A DNA stretch of 8,505 nucleotides from Bacteroidota bacterium. Its GTDB lineage: Bacteria > Bacteroidota > Rhodothermia > Rhodothermales > Bin80. This document shows positions 1 through 6,859 of the stretch, piece by piece. The translations under genes and the position numbers were made by a program. The notes below the pieces were generated by a model that was not told the DNA's origin, did not search any database, and saw only the letters and a list, made by a program, of their open reading frames with translations. The stretch's first letter is position 1. Every line of letters starts with the position of its first letter. The stretch spans positions 1-8,505 of the forward strand of contig JAPPBZ010000050.1 of the NCBI GenBank assembly GCA_026702635.1, given 5' to 3'.

Positions 1-762
1 CGAGACCATTGTGCGTTGGATGTGTGATGCCAGTCGGCGGCTAACTTCAACCTTCACAGTTTGTCCTACTGTCTCTAGGCTGTTTTGCCACTCTCCCATG
101 CTGTAACCGGCATTGAAATTTTCCCGCTCAGCAATCGCCTCGATCCGTGCGTCACCGCGTGGACTGAAATAGAACGTTTCGATCATGGCCAGTGTATCTA
201 CGGGAAGCGCATTGACATGGAGCGAAATAAAAAGGTCTGCCTGGTTCTCTTGTGCGATTTCATTCCTGCGTTGGAGACTCACACTGATATCCTTTCGTCG
301 TGTGAGAATGACGTTAAACCCATGAGCTTTCAATCTTCTTTCCAGCCGGAAAGCAAGGTCAAGTGTAAGCGTCTTTTCCGTCAAACCGGCTTGACCTACA
401 GCGCCGGGGTCATGTCCTCCATGGCCGGGATCAATCACAATGGTTCGTACACTGAGACCATAGATACGAGAGAGAGCCGGGTTGTCGGAATGGGGCTCTT
501 CCTCAGGAATCTCACTCAGAGATGCACGAACCTGTTCTTCAGGGGAAAGCAGTACTTCAATGGAACTGGCTGGGTTGGAGGCTGGGTTTTCTTCCGGGCT
601 ACCTAAGAAAAATCCGATCGTGAGTGCCATCAACAGGATCATACCGGTGTGTTTTGCCGTTTTTCCCGACGAAGAGACCTCTCGCCCAAGGAGTCTTTGA
701 TTTTCCTCATAGACATCTTGCAGCACGGTCTTCTGGCGTCTGTTTGGTTTTCGTGATGTCAT
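1..762 (-). CDS. N-acetylmuramoyl-L-alanine amidase (Amidase_3), membrane-anchored, C-terminus cut off by window edge
   Basis: Zinc amidase that cleaves the bond between N-acetylmuramic acid and L-alanine of peptidoglycan, acting in the periplasm. The 254 visible codons show a basic cytoplasmic tail (residues 1-39), one hydrophobic segment (about 40-55), a Pro/Glu/Ser-rich linker (56-105), then the catalytic domain opening with RTIVIDPGHGGHDPGA (106-121). The expected zinc ligands are His114, Glu129 (in GLTEKTL) and His182 (in SLHVNA). The reading frame is still open at base 1, so the second catalytic glutamate and any C-terminal repeat domain lie outside. ATG 762 is the first start after an in-frame TGA; the ribosome site is weak. 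It begins 25 bases after thyA stops, so it is probably in the same transcript. The N-terminal anchor without a cleavable signal differs from the exported AmiA/B/C of E. coli. Family assignment is firm; the physiological role (division, recycling or remodelling) is not visible. Confidence 0.93.
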   Translation of the reverse strand, partial: MTSRKPNRRQKTVLQDVYEENQRLLGREVSSSGKTAKHTGMILLMALTIGFFLGSPEENPASNPASSIEVLLSPEEQVRASLSEIPEEEPHSDNPALSRIYGLSVRTIVIDPGHGGHDPGAVGQAGLTEKTLTLDLAFRLERRLKAHGFNVILTRRKDISVSLQRRNEIAQENQADLFISLHVNALPVDTLAMIETFYFSPRGDARIEAIAERENFNAGYSMGEWQNSLETVGQTVKVEVSRRLASHIQRTMVS

Positions 763-787
763 GATTGAGGCATGTCTTCAACGATCA

Positions 788-1681
788 TCAGACAGCGACG
801 GGTGCTTTGATCGCCGAGTGATGCCGATACCCTCTGAGAGTAAAGTCATCATACGCATAATCAAACAGTGATGCCGGTTTCCGTGAGATCTTTAAAGTAG
901 GGAGCGGATAGGGTTTGCGTTCCAACTGCTTTTTCACCTGATCAAGATGGTTCAAGTAAATATGGGCATCTCCGATGGTATACACCAGATCTCCCGGCTC
1001 AAGGCCCGCTTGGTGGGCAACCAGGTGGGTCAGGAGGGCATACTGAGCGATATTGAAGGGGGCTCCCAGAAAAAGGTCGTTCGAGCGGATATAAAGCTGA
1101 CAGGATAGTTGATTACCGACAACGGAAAACTGAAAGAACATGTGACAAGGTGGAAGCGCCATCTGGTGGAGTTCTTTCGGGTTCCACGCGCTCACAATAT
1201 GTCGACGGCTCCAGGGCTTCTGTTTTAGAGATTCAATGACAGACACAATCTGATCTACACCGGAAAAAGAGCGCCATTGTTTACCGTACACCGGTCCCAG
1301 ATCTCCCCATTTTTTTGCAAACCCGTCCTGACTGCGGATCAGTTCCTCAAACTCATTCTGGTATGCCGCCCAGTCATCCGAGTCAGATGGTGGTATCTCA
1401 AGGTTCTGATGTTGCAGATAGTTTTTGAGGGGCCACGCTGTCCATATTGAAATTCCCTGATCCACTAGCGGCTTAATGTTCGTCGAGCCCGACAAAAACC
1501 ACAAAAGTTCACATGCAAGGCCCCGAAACCACACCCGTTTGGTCGTGCAGATCGGAAATCCCTCCTGAAGGGGAAACCGCATCTGGTATCCAAAAACACT
1601 AATCGTCCCGGTTCCTGTGCGGTCGCGACGCTCATGTCCGTGACTCAGAACATGGTGCAATAGATCCACGTAGAGACGCAT
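788..1681 (-). CDS. thyA: thymidylate synthase ThyA
   Basis: Converts dUMP and 5,10-methylenetetrahydrofolate to dTMP and dihydrofolate, the de novo source of thymine for DNA. The 297-residue product aligns by eye along its whole length with E. coli ThyA (264 aa). Expected residues are all present: Arg21 in DRTGTGT, Arg159/Arg160 in PWSRRHIVSAW, nucleophile Cys179 in ALPPCHMFFQ, Arg199 and Asp202 in RSNDLFLG, Asn210, His240 and Tyr242, with a KAPVAV C-terminus. After Trp83 there is an insertion of about 38 residues relative to E. coli, ending before GDLGPVYGKQW; insertions here are known in other ThyA proteins such as that of Lactobacillus casei. ATG 1681 is chosen because it matches the family N-terminus and has AAGGG at 1689-1693, 7 bases upstream. 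A longer in-frame GTG start at 1774 would add 31 non-homologous residues. No dihydrofolate reductase gene is next to it. Confidence 0.97.
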   Translation of the reverse strand: MRLYVDLLHHVLSHGHERRDRTGTGTISVFGYQMRFPLQEGFPICTTKRVWFRGLACELLWFLSGSTNIKPLVDQGISIWTAWPLKNYLQHQNLEIPPSDSDDWAAYQNEFEELIRSQDGFAKKWGDLGPVYGKQWRSFSGVDQIVSVIESLKQKPWSRRHIVSAWNPKELHQMALPPCHMFFQFSVVGNQLSCQLYIRSNDLFLGAPFNIAQYALLTHLVAHQAGLEPGDLVYTIGDAHIYLNHLDQVKKQLERKPYPLPTLKISRKPASLFDYAYDDFTLRGYRHHSAIKAPVAV

Positions 1682-1790
1682 AAAGAAACCCTTGATACAG
1701 ACTAGGTTTTTACGGTAAAAAAACAAGGTCGCTCCAGGAAGTTCAGCACAATCAGTCTTCTGGAACCGCGACACTTGCCTATGTCAAAGA

Positions 1791-1819
1791 AATGTACAGA
1801 TATTTTCTCTGACTGTCAC
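1791..1819 (-). promoter_or_regulatory. candidate sigma70-type promoter for thyA
   Basis: On the minus strand a GTGACA hexamer (1814-1819, five of six matches to TTGACA) is followed after exactly 17 bases by TACATT (1791-1796, four of six matches to TATAAT). Transcription would start near 1784 and leave a leader of about 100 bases before the thyA ATG. Found by eye only; a second TTGACA hexamer just downstream (1782-1787) has no matching -10 box. Confidence 0.35.
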
Positions 1820-1824
1820 ACATT

Positions 1825-1855
1825 GGATTGATCCGTTTGCGTAATTGAGCAATCC
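1825..1855. repeat. small inverted repeat in the divergent intergenic region
   Basis: GGATTG (1825-1830) and CAATCC (1850-1855) form a 6-base inverted repeat with a 19-base spacer. It lies between the candidate thyA promoter and the plus-strand genes, where an operator for divergent control could sit. Six bases is short enough to arise by chance, so this is only a pointer. Confidence 0.2.
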
Positions 1856-1876
1856 GACTGTAACGTATTACTTTTG
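1844..1876 (+). promoter_or_regulatory. possible Bacteroidota-type -33/-7 promoter for the plus-strand gene block
   Basis: ATTG (1844-1847) lies 21 bases before TACTTTTG (1869-1876). The latter fits the TAnnTTTG -7 motif known from Bacteroidota, whose partner is usually TTTG or TTG about 17-23 bases upstream. It would start transcription about 80 bases before the ATG at 1962. The match is suggestive only if the host belongs to that group, which the window cannot prove. Confidence 0.2.
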
Positions 1877-1961
1877 CCCTTACCATAAGATGGAACCTGA
1901 TTCACTTTGAGGTGCATAATCCTGATCAAGCCGAAACGGAAGCTTTTAACCTAAAAACAGA

Positions 1962-2222
1962 ATGGATCCAAATCTTCACCAAAAGCAAGGCATCACACAC
2001 CTGGAAAAAGTTTTACAGTATGCTCCGATGGTCGCTACTGGTACTGAAGCCGTGGTGCATCTAACCACCGAAGACTGGTACGTGGTCGCCGACACGCTTT
2101 TCCAAATGAACACGCCAAGAGATTTGTTGCCGGAGAGTATTAATGATTTTCGTCTGCGCGATGATCACAGAGCCATTGAGTTGGATACCGATGAGCTTCA
2201 AATCAGTATTGAAATGTTTTAG
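1962..2222 (+). CDS. hypothetical protein, 86 aa
   Basis: I do not recognise this product. It is a soluble-looking 86-residue protein with no signal peptide, membrane segment or cysteine. The C-terminal third is acidic (Asp/Glu-rich from about residue 60 to the end), and an HLTTEDW stretch sits near residues 48-54. ATG 1962 is the first start after an in-frame TAA at 1947-1949, and no clear Shine-Dalgarno precedes it. The stop is 37 bases before the Tm-1-like gene on the same strand, so the two are probably co-transcribed and this could be a small partner of that protein. The position downstream of a divergent intergenic region and ordinary-looking codon use favour a real gene, but nothing confirms expression. 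Confidence 0.5.
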   Translation: MDPNLHQKQGITHLEKVLQYAPMVATGTEAVVHLTTEDWYVVADTLFQMNTPRDLLPESINDFRLRDDHRAIELDTDELQISIEMF

Positions 2223-2259
2223 GTTTCGTTGATCCAAAACACCTTACGGCGGTGTCTAA

Positions 2260-3516
2260 GTGAACGATGTACCGATGATATCCAAAAAAATTCTGTTGGT
2301 TGGTACACTGGATACGAAGGGAATGGAGTACGCTTATGCGCGTGAGCTCATCCAATCCTGGGGACTTCCATGTATCCTGATGGACGTAGGAGTCATGGGT
2401 GATCCCCAGTGTGAGCCGGATATATCCGCGGACGAGGTCGCCAGAGTCGTAGGGAGCAGCCTTTCAACATTGAGAGAATCGGGGAGCCGCAGTCATGCGC
2501 TTGATGTGCTCACACAGGGTGCCGTAGAACTTGCAGGAAATACAGCGCCGCAGTTGGCGGGGGTTTTGGCTTTGGGCGGATCAGGCGGAACGGCAGTCGG
2601 GACGGCAGTCATGCGATCTTTGCCGATTGGACTCCCCAAGGTAATGCTCTCCACACTCGCTTCCGGCAATATCGCTCCTTATGTCGGTGAGAGTGACATT
2701 GCAATGATGTACTCGGTCGTGGATATTGCCGGATTAAATCAGATCAGCAGGGTGACCATAAGCAATGCCGTCGGGGCACTCTGCGGTATGGTCAAACAGG
2801 AGACCTCAGAAAATGCTTCTGCTCTACGGCCTTTGATCGCCGCATCCATGTTTGGAGTGACCACTCCCTGTGTTACAATGGTGCGTGACCTCTTGGAGGC
2901 ATCAGGGTATGAGGTGGTGGTCTTTCATGCAACTGGCAGTGGGGGGCGTGCAATGGAGAAGTTGATCGCTGACGGATTTTTCAAGGGTGCTGCCGACATC
3001 ACGACGACAGAGTGGTGTGATGAAGTGGTCGGAGGGGTTTTGAGCGCCGGCCCGCGCCGATTAGAAGCGGCCATTACAGCTAGAATTCCACAAGTAGTCT
3101 CCTGCGGCGCATTGGACATGGTGAATTATTGGGCTCTGGAGACGGTCCCGGCAAAATTTCGAAGGCGTACCCTGCACCCCCACAACGCCAATGTCACGCT
3201 AATGCGGACGAGTGCGGAGGAGTGCGCCCAGATTGGCAGAGAGATTGGCATCCGGCTTAGTCAAGCGCGTGCACCGGTGACCTTGTTGATTCCTCTGAAA
3301 GGCATCAGCATGCTGGATGCGCCTGATCAACCTTTTCTTGATTCTACCGCCAATCAAGCCCTGTTTGCTTCGCTCCGCGCCAACTGTGGTTCATCAGTGA
3401 ACGTGAAAGAATATGAGCTGCACATCAACGATCCAGGCTTCGCCGAAGCACTCGCAAAGGAGTTGATGCACAACCTCCATCAGGAACATTCCCGATCAAA
3501 TCACAGAAGAAACTGA
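2260..3516 (+). CDS. Tm-1-like / UPF0261 family ATP-binding protein
   Basis: A 418-residue cytoplasmic protein that matches the UPF0261 (Tm-1-like) family along its full length. Family hallmarks in order are VGTLDTKG (14-21), MDVGV (41-45), ALGGSGGTA (104-112), LPIGLPKVMLSTLASGN (121-137), DIAMMYSVVDIAGLNQISR (146-164), TTTEWCDEVVGGVLSAGPRRLEAA (248-271), GALDMVNYW (283-291), LMRTSAEE (314-321) and HINDPGFA (388-395). The family is named after the N-terminal domain of tomato Tm-1, which binds ATP and inhibits tomato mosaic virus replication; the bacterial biochemical role is not established to my knowledge. In plants this domain is fused to a TIM-barrel domain of the PEP-mutase/hydrolase type, and in many bacteria I recall the two as neighbours; no such partner is visible here. 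The GTG start at 2260 is favoured by GGCGGT at 2248-2253, 6 bases upstream; ATG 2275 is an alternative. It follows the 86-aa ORF by 37 bases. Confidence 0.9.
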   Translation: MNDVPMISKKILLVGTLDTKGMEYAYARELIQSWGLPCILMDVGVMGDPQCEPDISADEVARVVGSSLSTLRESGSRSHALDVLTQGAVELAGNTAPQLAGVLALGGSGGTAVGTAVMRSLPIGLPKVMLSTLASGNIAPYVGESDIAMMYSVVDIAGLNQISRVTISNAVGALCGMVKQETSENASALRPLIAASMFGVTTPCVTMVRDLLEASGYEVVVFHATGSGGRAMEKLIADGFFKGAADITTTEWCDEVVGGVLSAGPRRLEAAITARIPQVVSCGALDMVNYWALETVPAKFRRRTLHPHNANVTLMRTSAEECAQIGREIGIRLSQARAPVTLLIPLKGISMLDAPDQPFLDSTANQALFASLRANCGSSVNVKEYELHINDPGFAEALAKELMHNLHQEHSRSNHRRN

Positions 3517-3573
3517 GAGAGTTAAGTAGTTTGTAACAGTGACGCTTTCACGTAACTTTGGACGGTGGACAAT

Positions 3574-3852
3574 ATGAATATTGGGGTGCTTCAGGCCATA
3601 GTGGCTGTCCTACTTCTGGCTATGATGTTTGGAATTCCGCGCTTTAGAAATAAAGCGAGGCCCAGGTCTTTCAAGCGGTTGCTCATCAATCTCGGTGCTG
3701 GTATTTTGATGTTCATTCTAATTCTTACAGAGGGGAATAATCATCCTTCGGGATGGGTGCTCCTCTTTTTCACTACGGCCATACTAATTGGTAAGACAAT
3801 ATTGTACTATCGTGCCAAAACAGGGCCGCTCGGAAATCACGAAGTCGCCTGA
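3574..3852 (+). CDS. small integral membrane protein, 92 aa, function unknown
   Basis: I do not recognise a family. Three hydrophobic stretches can be read: about residues 4-22, 36-52 and 60-79. A basic loop (RFRNKARPRSFKR, 23-35) follows the first, which suggests an inner-membrane protein with that loop in the cytoplasm. The second loop contains EGNNHPSGW. ATG 3574 is chosen because GGTGGA (3564-3569) lies 4 bases upstream; an in-frame GTG at 3565 would add three residues but has poor ribosome-binding context. The gene starts about 57 bases after the Tm-1-like gene on the same strand and may share its transcript. It converges on the gamma-glutamyltransferase gene, with only 31 bases between the stop codons and no obvious terminator hairpin there. 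Confidence 0.62.
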   Translation: MNIGVLQAIVAVLLLAMMFGIPRFRNKARPRSFKRLLINLGAGILMFILILTEGNNHPSGWVLLFFTTAILIGKTILYYRAKTGPLGNHEVA

Positions 3853-3883
3853 GCGTCAAGGTAGGTCCGCTAAAACCGGGAGA

Positions 3884-5716
3884 TCACCACGCAATCCCGT
3901 AGTCGTCTCCATGATCGCTCGCACCACCCCATAACGTACCGTGCTTTCGATCAAACTGAATTGCCGTAATCGGCCCACTGGTGCGTGCGCCAAACGTGAG
4001 GCTGTAATTCATGTCTCGGAGTTCTTGTCGAACCCAGTTAGGGACTTCATTATTCAGTAAAAGGCGTCCGGGGCGGATTTCATGCTCACCAAAGGAGCCC
4101 CTTAACTGGAAGCTGTTGATGTTGGCCGCTTCGACGGCTTCCTGTACATTCATGCCGAATTCGACGATGTTCAGGAAAAACTGGAGCAGGTTCTGGTCCT
4201 GACCGTCGCCGCCCTGGACAGCAAAGGACAGATAGGGAAGCCCGTCTTTGAGTGCCATTCCTGGAGTCAGTGTTGCACGTGGCCGCTTGCCCGGCTCGGG
4301 CAGGTTGAATGGGTTCTCGGCGGGATCCAAAACAAAACTTTGCATCCGCTGACTTAACCCAACTCCAGTCTCACCGGCAATGACCGCGGGGATCCAGCCA
4401 CCGCTTGGCGTGATTGAGACAACCCAACCTTCCGCATCAGCTGCCTGAATGGAGGTGGTTCCCGCATAAAAATCAGACTCGTAGGAAATCTCGCTTCCAT
4501 AATTGGTGCTATCCTCGGACCACTGGTCCAGGTAATGCAGATAAGGGTTTTCCTCTCCTTGAAACGGATACGGATCCCCAGGTTTGATCTTCGGATCGTT
4601 CTCGTCCCAATTGATCGTCTGTGCACGGGCGTTGGCATACTCTTTGGAAAGTAGCCCTTCCATTGGTTCGGCAGGGGGGTAATACGGATCTCCATAGTAG
4701 AAGTCGCGGTCGGCAAAGGTCATGTTCATCACCTGGTACAGCGCATGGATGTAACGGGTACTATTGTAGCCCATTGCCTTGAGATCCATGGTTTCGAGCA
4801 TGTTCAGTGCTTGCAGCATCACAGGCCCCTGTACCCATGATGTAAGCTTGTAGACCTGGATCCCTTTGTAATCCGTCATCACCGGCTCTTCAACATATAC
4901 CTGCCACTGATCCAGGTCCTCCATTGTGATCAGGCCTCCTTGCTCCCGGGTTCCACGGACGATCTCTTCAGCTATATCACCTCTGTAGAAACGATCGTAG
5001 GCGGCATAAATGGCTTCTTTGCGTGATTTTCCTGCCTCAAGAGCGGTTGATTCCGCTTCAACCAGCTTGCGCAGCGTCTCTGCCAGATCGGCCTGGACGA
5101 AAAGCTGCCCTTCTCTTGGGGCAGGGTTCTCATCATCCGTGTTTGGCAAATAAATTGGTTTTGAGTAGGGCCAGTCGGCAATGCGCTCGGCGTGATTTTC
5201 AATGGATCGCACCGCAGATCGTTCAATTGGGTACCCTTCGGCCATCTGAATACTGGGCTCCAAGACGTCCTTGAGGCTCAGCGTACCATACTCTGCAAGC
5301 ATGACCATCAGTCCGCCAGGTGTGCCAGGAGTGACCGCTGCGAGCGGGCCATATTCTGGGGGATATTTGAGGTCTTGATCTTTATAAAAATCGGTGGTTG
5401 CTCCCGTTGGAGCTGCCCCCAAGGCATTAATACCAAGCACCTTTTTCTGATTCGGATCGTAGATCAATGCCTGAGTTTCGCCACCCCAGCTCAGCACATC
5501 CCACATTGTGCTCGTTGCTCCGAGCATCGCACAGGCTGCGTCAACGGCATTTCCTCCTTTTGCAAACATCATGGCCCCTGCGGTGGCCCCGAGCGGTTTG
5601 CCTGTGATTGCAACCCAGTGACGACCATGCAGCACTGGTTTAGCGGTGCGTTGTGCTTGTGCAGATGCGGCAATCAGGCAGCAGAGAAGGAGTAATTGGA
5701 TTTGGCGAATAAACAT
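3884..5716 (-). CDS. exported gamma-glutamyltransferase family protein (Ntn-hydrolase) with divergent substrate pocket
   Basis: A 610-residue precursor. Residues 1-21 form a Sec signal peptide (Arg, Leu-rich core, AQA|Q cleavage), so the enzyme is probably periplasmic. Family features in order: KGGNAVDAACAM (53-64), SWGGETQALIYD (76-87), AAVTPGTPGGLMVMLAEYGTL and KDVLEPSIQMAEG in the large subunit, GLITMEDL (261-268), then AGTTSIQAADAEG with the likely autocleavage and nucleophile Thr420, and GKRPRATLTPGMALKDG in the small subunit. Typical members cleave themselves at this Thr and hydrolyse or transfer gamma-glutamyl groups, for example from glutathione. By hand alignment to E. coli Ggt several glutamate-contacting residues are absent here: Arg114 aligns with Leu99, Asp433 with Ser460, Ser462-Ser463 with Ala481-Thr482, and the His after the two threonines is Ser422. 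The true substrate may therefore differ. ATG 5716 directly precedes the signal peptide; an upstream TTG (5764) would bury it. No Shine-Dalgarno is clear. Confidence 0.88.
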   Translation of the reverse strand: MFIRQIQLLLLCCLIAASAQAQRTAKPVLHGRHWVAITGKPLGATAGAMMFAKGGNAVDAACAMLGATSTMWDVLSWGGETQALIYDPNQKKVLGINALGAAPTGATTDFYKDQDLKYPPEYGPLAAVTPGTPGGLMVMLAEYGTLSLKDVLEPSIQMAEGYPIERSAVRSIENHAERIADWPYSKPIYLPNTDDENPAPREGQLFVQADLAETLRKLVEAESTALEAGKSRKEAIYAAYDRFYRGDIAEEIVRGTREQGGLITMEDLDQWQVYVEEPVMTDYKGIQVYKLTSWVQGPVMLQALNMLETMDLKAMGYNSTRYIHALYQVMNMTFADRDFYYGDPYYPPAEPMEGLLSKEYANARAQTINWDENDPKIKPGDPYPFQGEENPYLHYLDQWSEDSTNYGSEISYESDFYAGTTSIQAADAEGWVVSITPSGGWIPAVIAGETGVGLSQRMQSFVLDPAENPFNLPEPGKRPRATLTPGMALKDGLPYLSFAVQGGDGQDQNLLQFFLNIVEFGMNVQEAVEAANINSFQLRGSFGEHEIRPGRLLLNNEVPNWVRQELRDMNYSLTFGARTSGPITAIQFDRKHGTLWGGASDHGDDYGIAW

Positions 5717-6106
5717 GGCGCAGATTCTTGAAAATGGATGTTCAAAAAACGAGGCCCGTTGCAAGAAGGTCTCGTACAGCAGGGATGGAGATTGATTTTG
5801 CTAATATACTCTACTTGGGACAGTTTCTTGTTGGGATGGTAGGTCCCATTTCGGAACTAAGACGAAGATTTTCTGCGTAAACGCATCATGAATGTCTCAC
5901 TGCACGGAAAGGGGAATGTCTCTAAGCTCAAATTGACCACCAAAGAACATGTCTACTTAAGTACCGAAGACATGAACAGCCAGATGCTTCTTGAACAAGC
6001 TCATATCCGTGATAAAGGCTCTATTCAGGAAGCTGAAACTATTCGTGTTTTCCCCATCGATGATACCCTGACAAATGGCACACTACAACAAATTCGGGTT
6101 CTTAAG
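5717..6106. other. region between the gamma-glutamyltransferase and HAD genes; no firm gene
   Basis: These 390 bases hold the upstream region of the exported gamma-glutamyltransferase gene (5717 to about 5887) and the downstream region of the HAD gene. On the minus strand a TATATT-like -10 box lies near 5805, but I see no matching -35 box. TGGGAC/GTCCCA arms in 5810-5850 could pair across a 21-base loop, which is weak. I see no rho-independent terminator (GC stem plus T run) for the HAD gene. The only coding candidate is the doubtful ORF starting at 5888. Confidence 0.5.
5874..5885. repeat. 12-base near-perfect palindrome
   Basis: TGCGTAAACGCA consists of 5-base inverted arms (TGCGT/ACGCA) around AA. 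It ends two bases before the ATG of the doubtful ORF at 5888 and lies about 160 bases upstream of the gamma-glutamyltransferase start. It could be a half-helical-turn operator or chance. Confidence 0.25.
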
Positions 6107-6178
6107 TTAGGTGATCCCTTGATGCGCTCGGACGAATGCTGCCATCGAAGTAAATCGGAAATCATAATGCGGCTTTGA
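5888..6178 (+). CDS. doubtful ORF, 96 aa, overlapping the HAD gene tail to tail
   Basis: I do not recognise the product. The first 73 residues lie in otherwise unassigned DNA and read like a plausible soluble protein (hydrophilic, with STEDMNSQMLLEQAHIRDKG near 25-44). The last 24 codons lie antisense to the HAD gene and look like shadow sequence. No ribosome binding site precedes the ATG; a 12-base palindrome sits just upstream. A 72-base convergent overlap is unusual for a real gene. It may be a true small gene, the remnant of a longer one, or a chance open frame; I lean slightly towards chance. Confidence 0.27.
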   Translation: MNVSLHGKGNVSKLKLTTKEHVYLSTEDMNSQMLLEQAHIRDKGSIQEAETIRVFPIDDTLTNGTLQQIRVLKLGDPLMRSDECCHRSKSEIIMRL

Positions 6179-6841
6179 TGTTGGGGGCATGGTGGCGCCG
6201 TACCCATCCTGCTTCGATCGTCGGTAAATGTGACAACTGGCAATCCCTGCACGGTTAGCAGGCAGGTGATCGTGGAACATGCTCTCCGCAGTGTGAAGGA
6301 TCTCGTCCTTTTTGATCCCAAGTGTCTCCAGTTGATCAATCATAAAATTAAAATTGCGATCCCGCGGTTTGTAACTCCCAATATCCTCAGCTGAATAGAT
6401 CCCATCAAAGGATACGCCGAGTTTTTCGTTACTCCATGCAAAACTATCGTTATCAACGTTGCTGAGAACGAACAGTCGGTAATGATCCTTCAAATATCGC
6501 AAAGACTCAACCGAATCAGAAAAAACCGGCCACTCACGCACGGACTGGCCATATCGCAGACACGCCTCCCGAGTCACATTGATTTGCCAATGTTCCGCAA
6601 GTCGACGATATACCACTGCCAAAACATCCTGGTACAACTTCGAGGGTGTGAGAGCTTGCTGATATGACTCGCACCGTGCATGTGCCTCCAGAACTTCATC
6701 ACGCGACAGGTTCCGGTCAACTTGGTCAATCAAGGGCCGTAAGGCGTTTGAGATACCCGTCTCCCAATCAATCAAAGTTCCGTATACATCAAACGTCAAG
6801 GCCTTGAATGATCGTAGCCTCTTCAAACACTCCTGATTCAT
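6107..6841 (-). CDS. HAD superfamily hydrolase, haloacid-dehalogenase type II-like
   Basis: A 244-residue soluble HAD protein with a helical cap (about 30-100). Motif I is FDVYGTLIDWE (nucleophile Asp18), motif II LSN (Ser127-Asn128), motif III SYKPRDRNF (Lys158) and motif IV HTAESMFHDHLPANRAG (Asp191). The second Asp of phosphatase motif I (DxD) is replaced by Tyr20, as in 2-haloacid dehalogenases. By hand comparison with L-2-haloacid dehalogenase, however, the SSNxWD motif is ESMFHD here and the tyrosine six residues after the lysine is Phe164. Dehalogenase activity is therefore unproven and the substrate is unknown. ATG 6841 starts 18 bases after the ribBA stop; a TTG at 6856 would add five residues. 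Tight spacing suggests translational coupling with ribBA. The family call is firm, the reaction is not. Confidence 0.87.
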   Translation of the reverse strand: MNQECLKRLRSFKALTFDVYGTLIDWETGISNALRPLIDQVDRNLSRDEVLEAHARCESYQQALTPSKLYQDVLAVVYRRLAEHWQINVTREACLRYGQSVREWPVFSDSVESLRYLKDHYRLFVLSNVDNDSFAWSNEKLGVSFDGIYSAEDIGSYKPRDRNFNFMIDQLETLGIKKDEILHTAESMFHDHLPANRAGIASCHIYRRSKQDGYGATMPPTSKPHYDFRFTSMAAFVRAHQGIT

Positions 6842-6859
6842 TGCCAAGTTCGCCAACCC

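Noticed and set aside
85..606. Plus-strand open frame of 173 codons
   Set aside because: It is antisense to the amidase, whose minus-strand frame shows clear catalytic motifs; the plus-strand product has no recognisable features.
1682..1774. N-terminal extension of ThyA from a GTG start at 1774
   Set aside because: The extra 31 residues lack similarity to ThyA, whereas ATG 1681 gives the normal family N-terminus and has AAGGG seven bases upstream.
2590..2612. Short direct repeat (ggcagtcgggac-like) resembling a repeat element
   Set aside because: It encodes the GTAVGTAV stretch in the conserved GGSGGTA region of the Tm-1-like protein, so coding constraint explains it.
3517..3573. GTGA/TCAC hairpin between the Tm-1-like and membrane genes as a terminator
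   Set aside because: Only a 4-base stem with no following T run; too weak to claim.
3853..3883. Bidirectional terminator between convergent genes
   Set aside because: Expected by position, but no stem of useful length is present in the 31 bases.
5192..5695. Plus-strand open frame of 167 codons
   Set aside because: Antisense shadow of the gamma-glutamyltransferase; Cys- and His-rich composition typical of non-coding frames.
5717..5764. TTG start for the gamma-glutamyltransferase, adding 16 residues
   Set aside because: It would place the signal peptide internally and has no ribosome site; ATG 5716 directly precedes the signal sequence.
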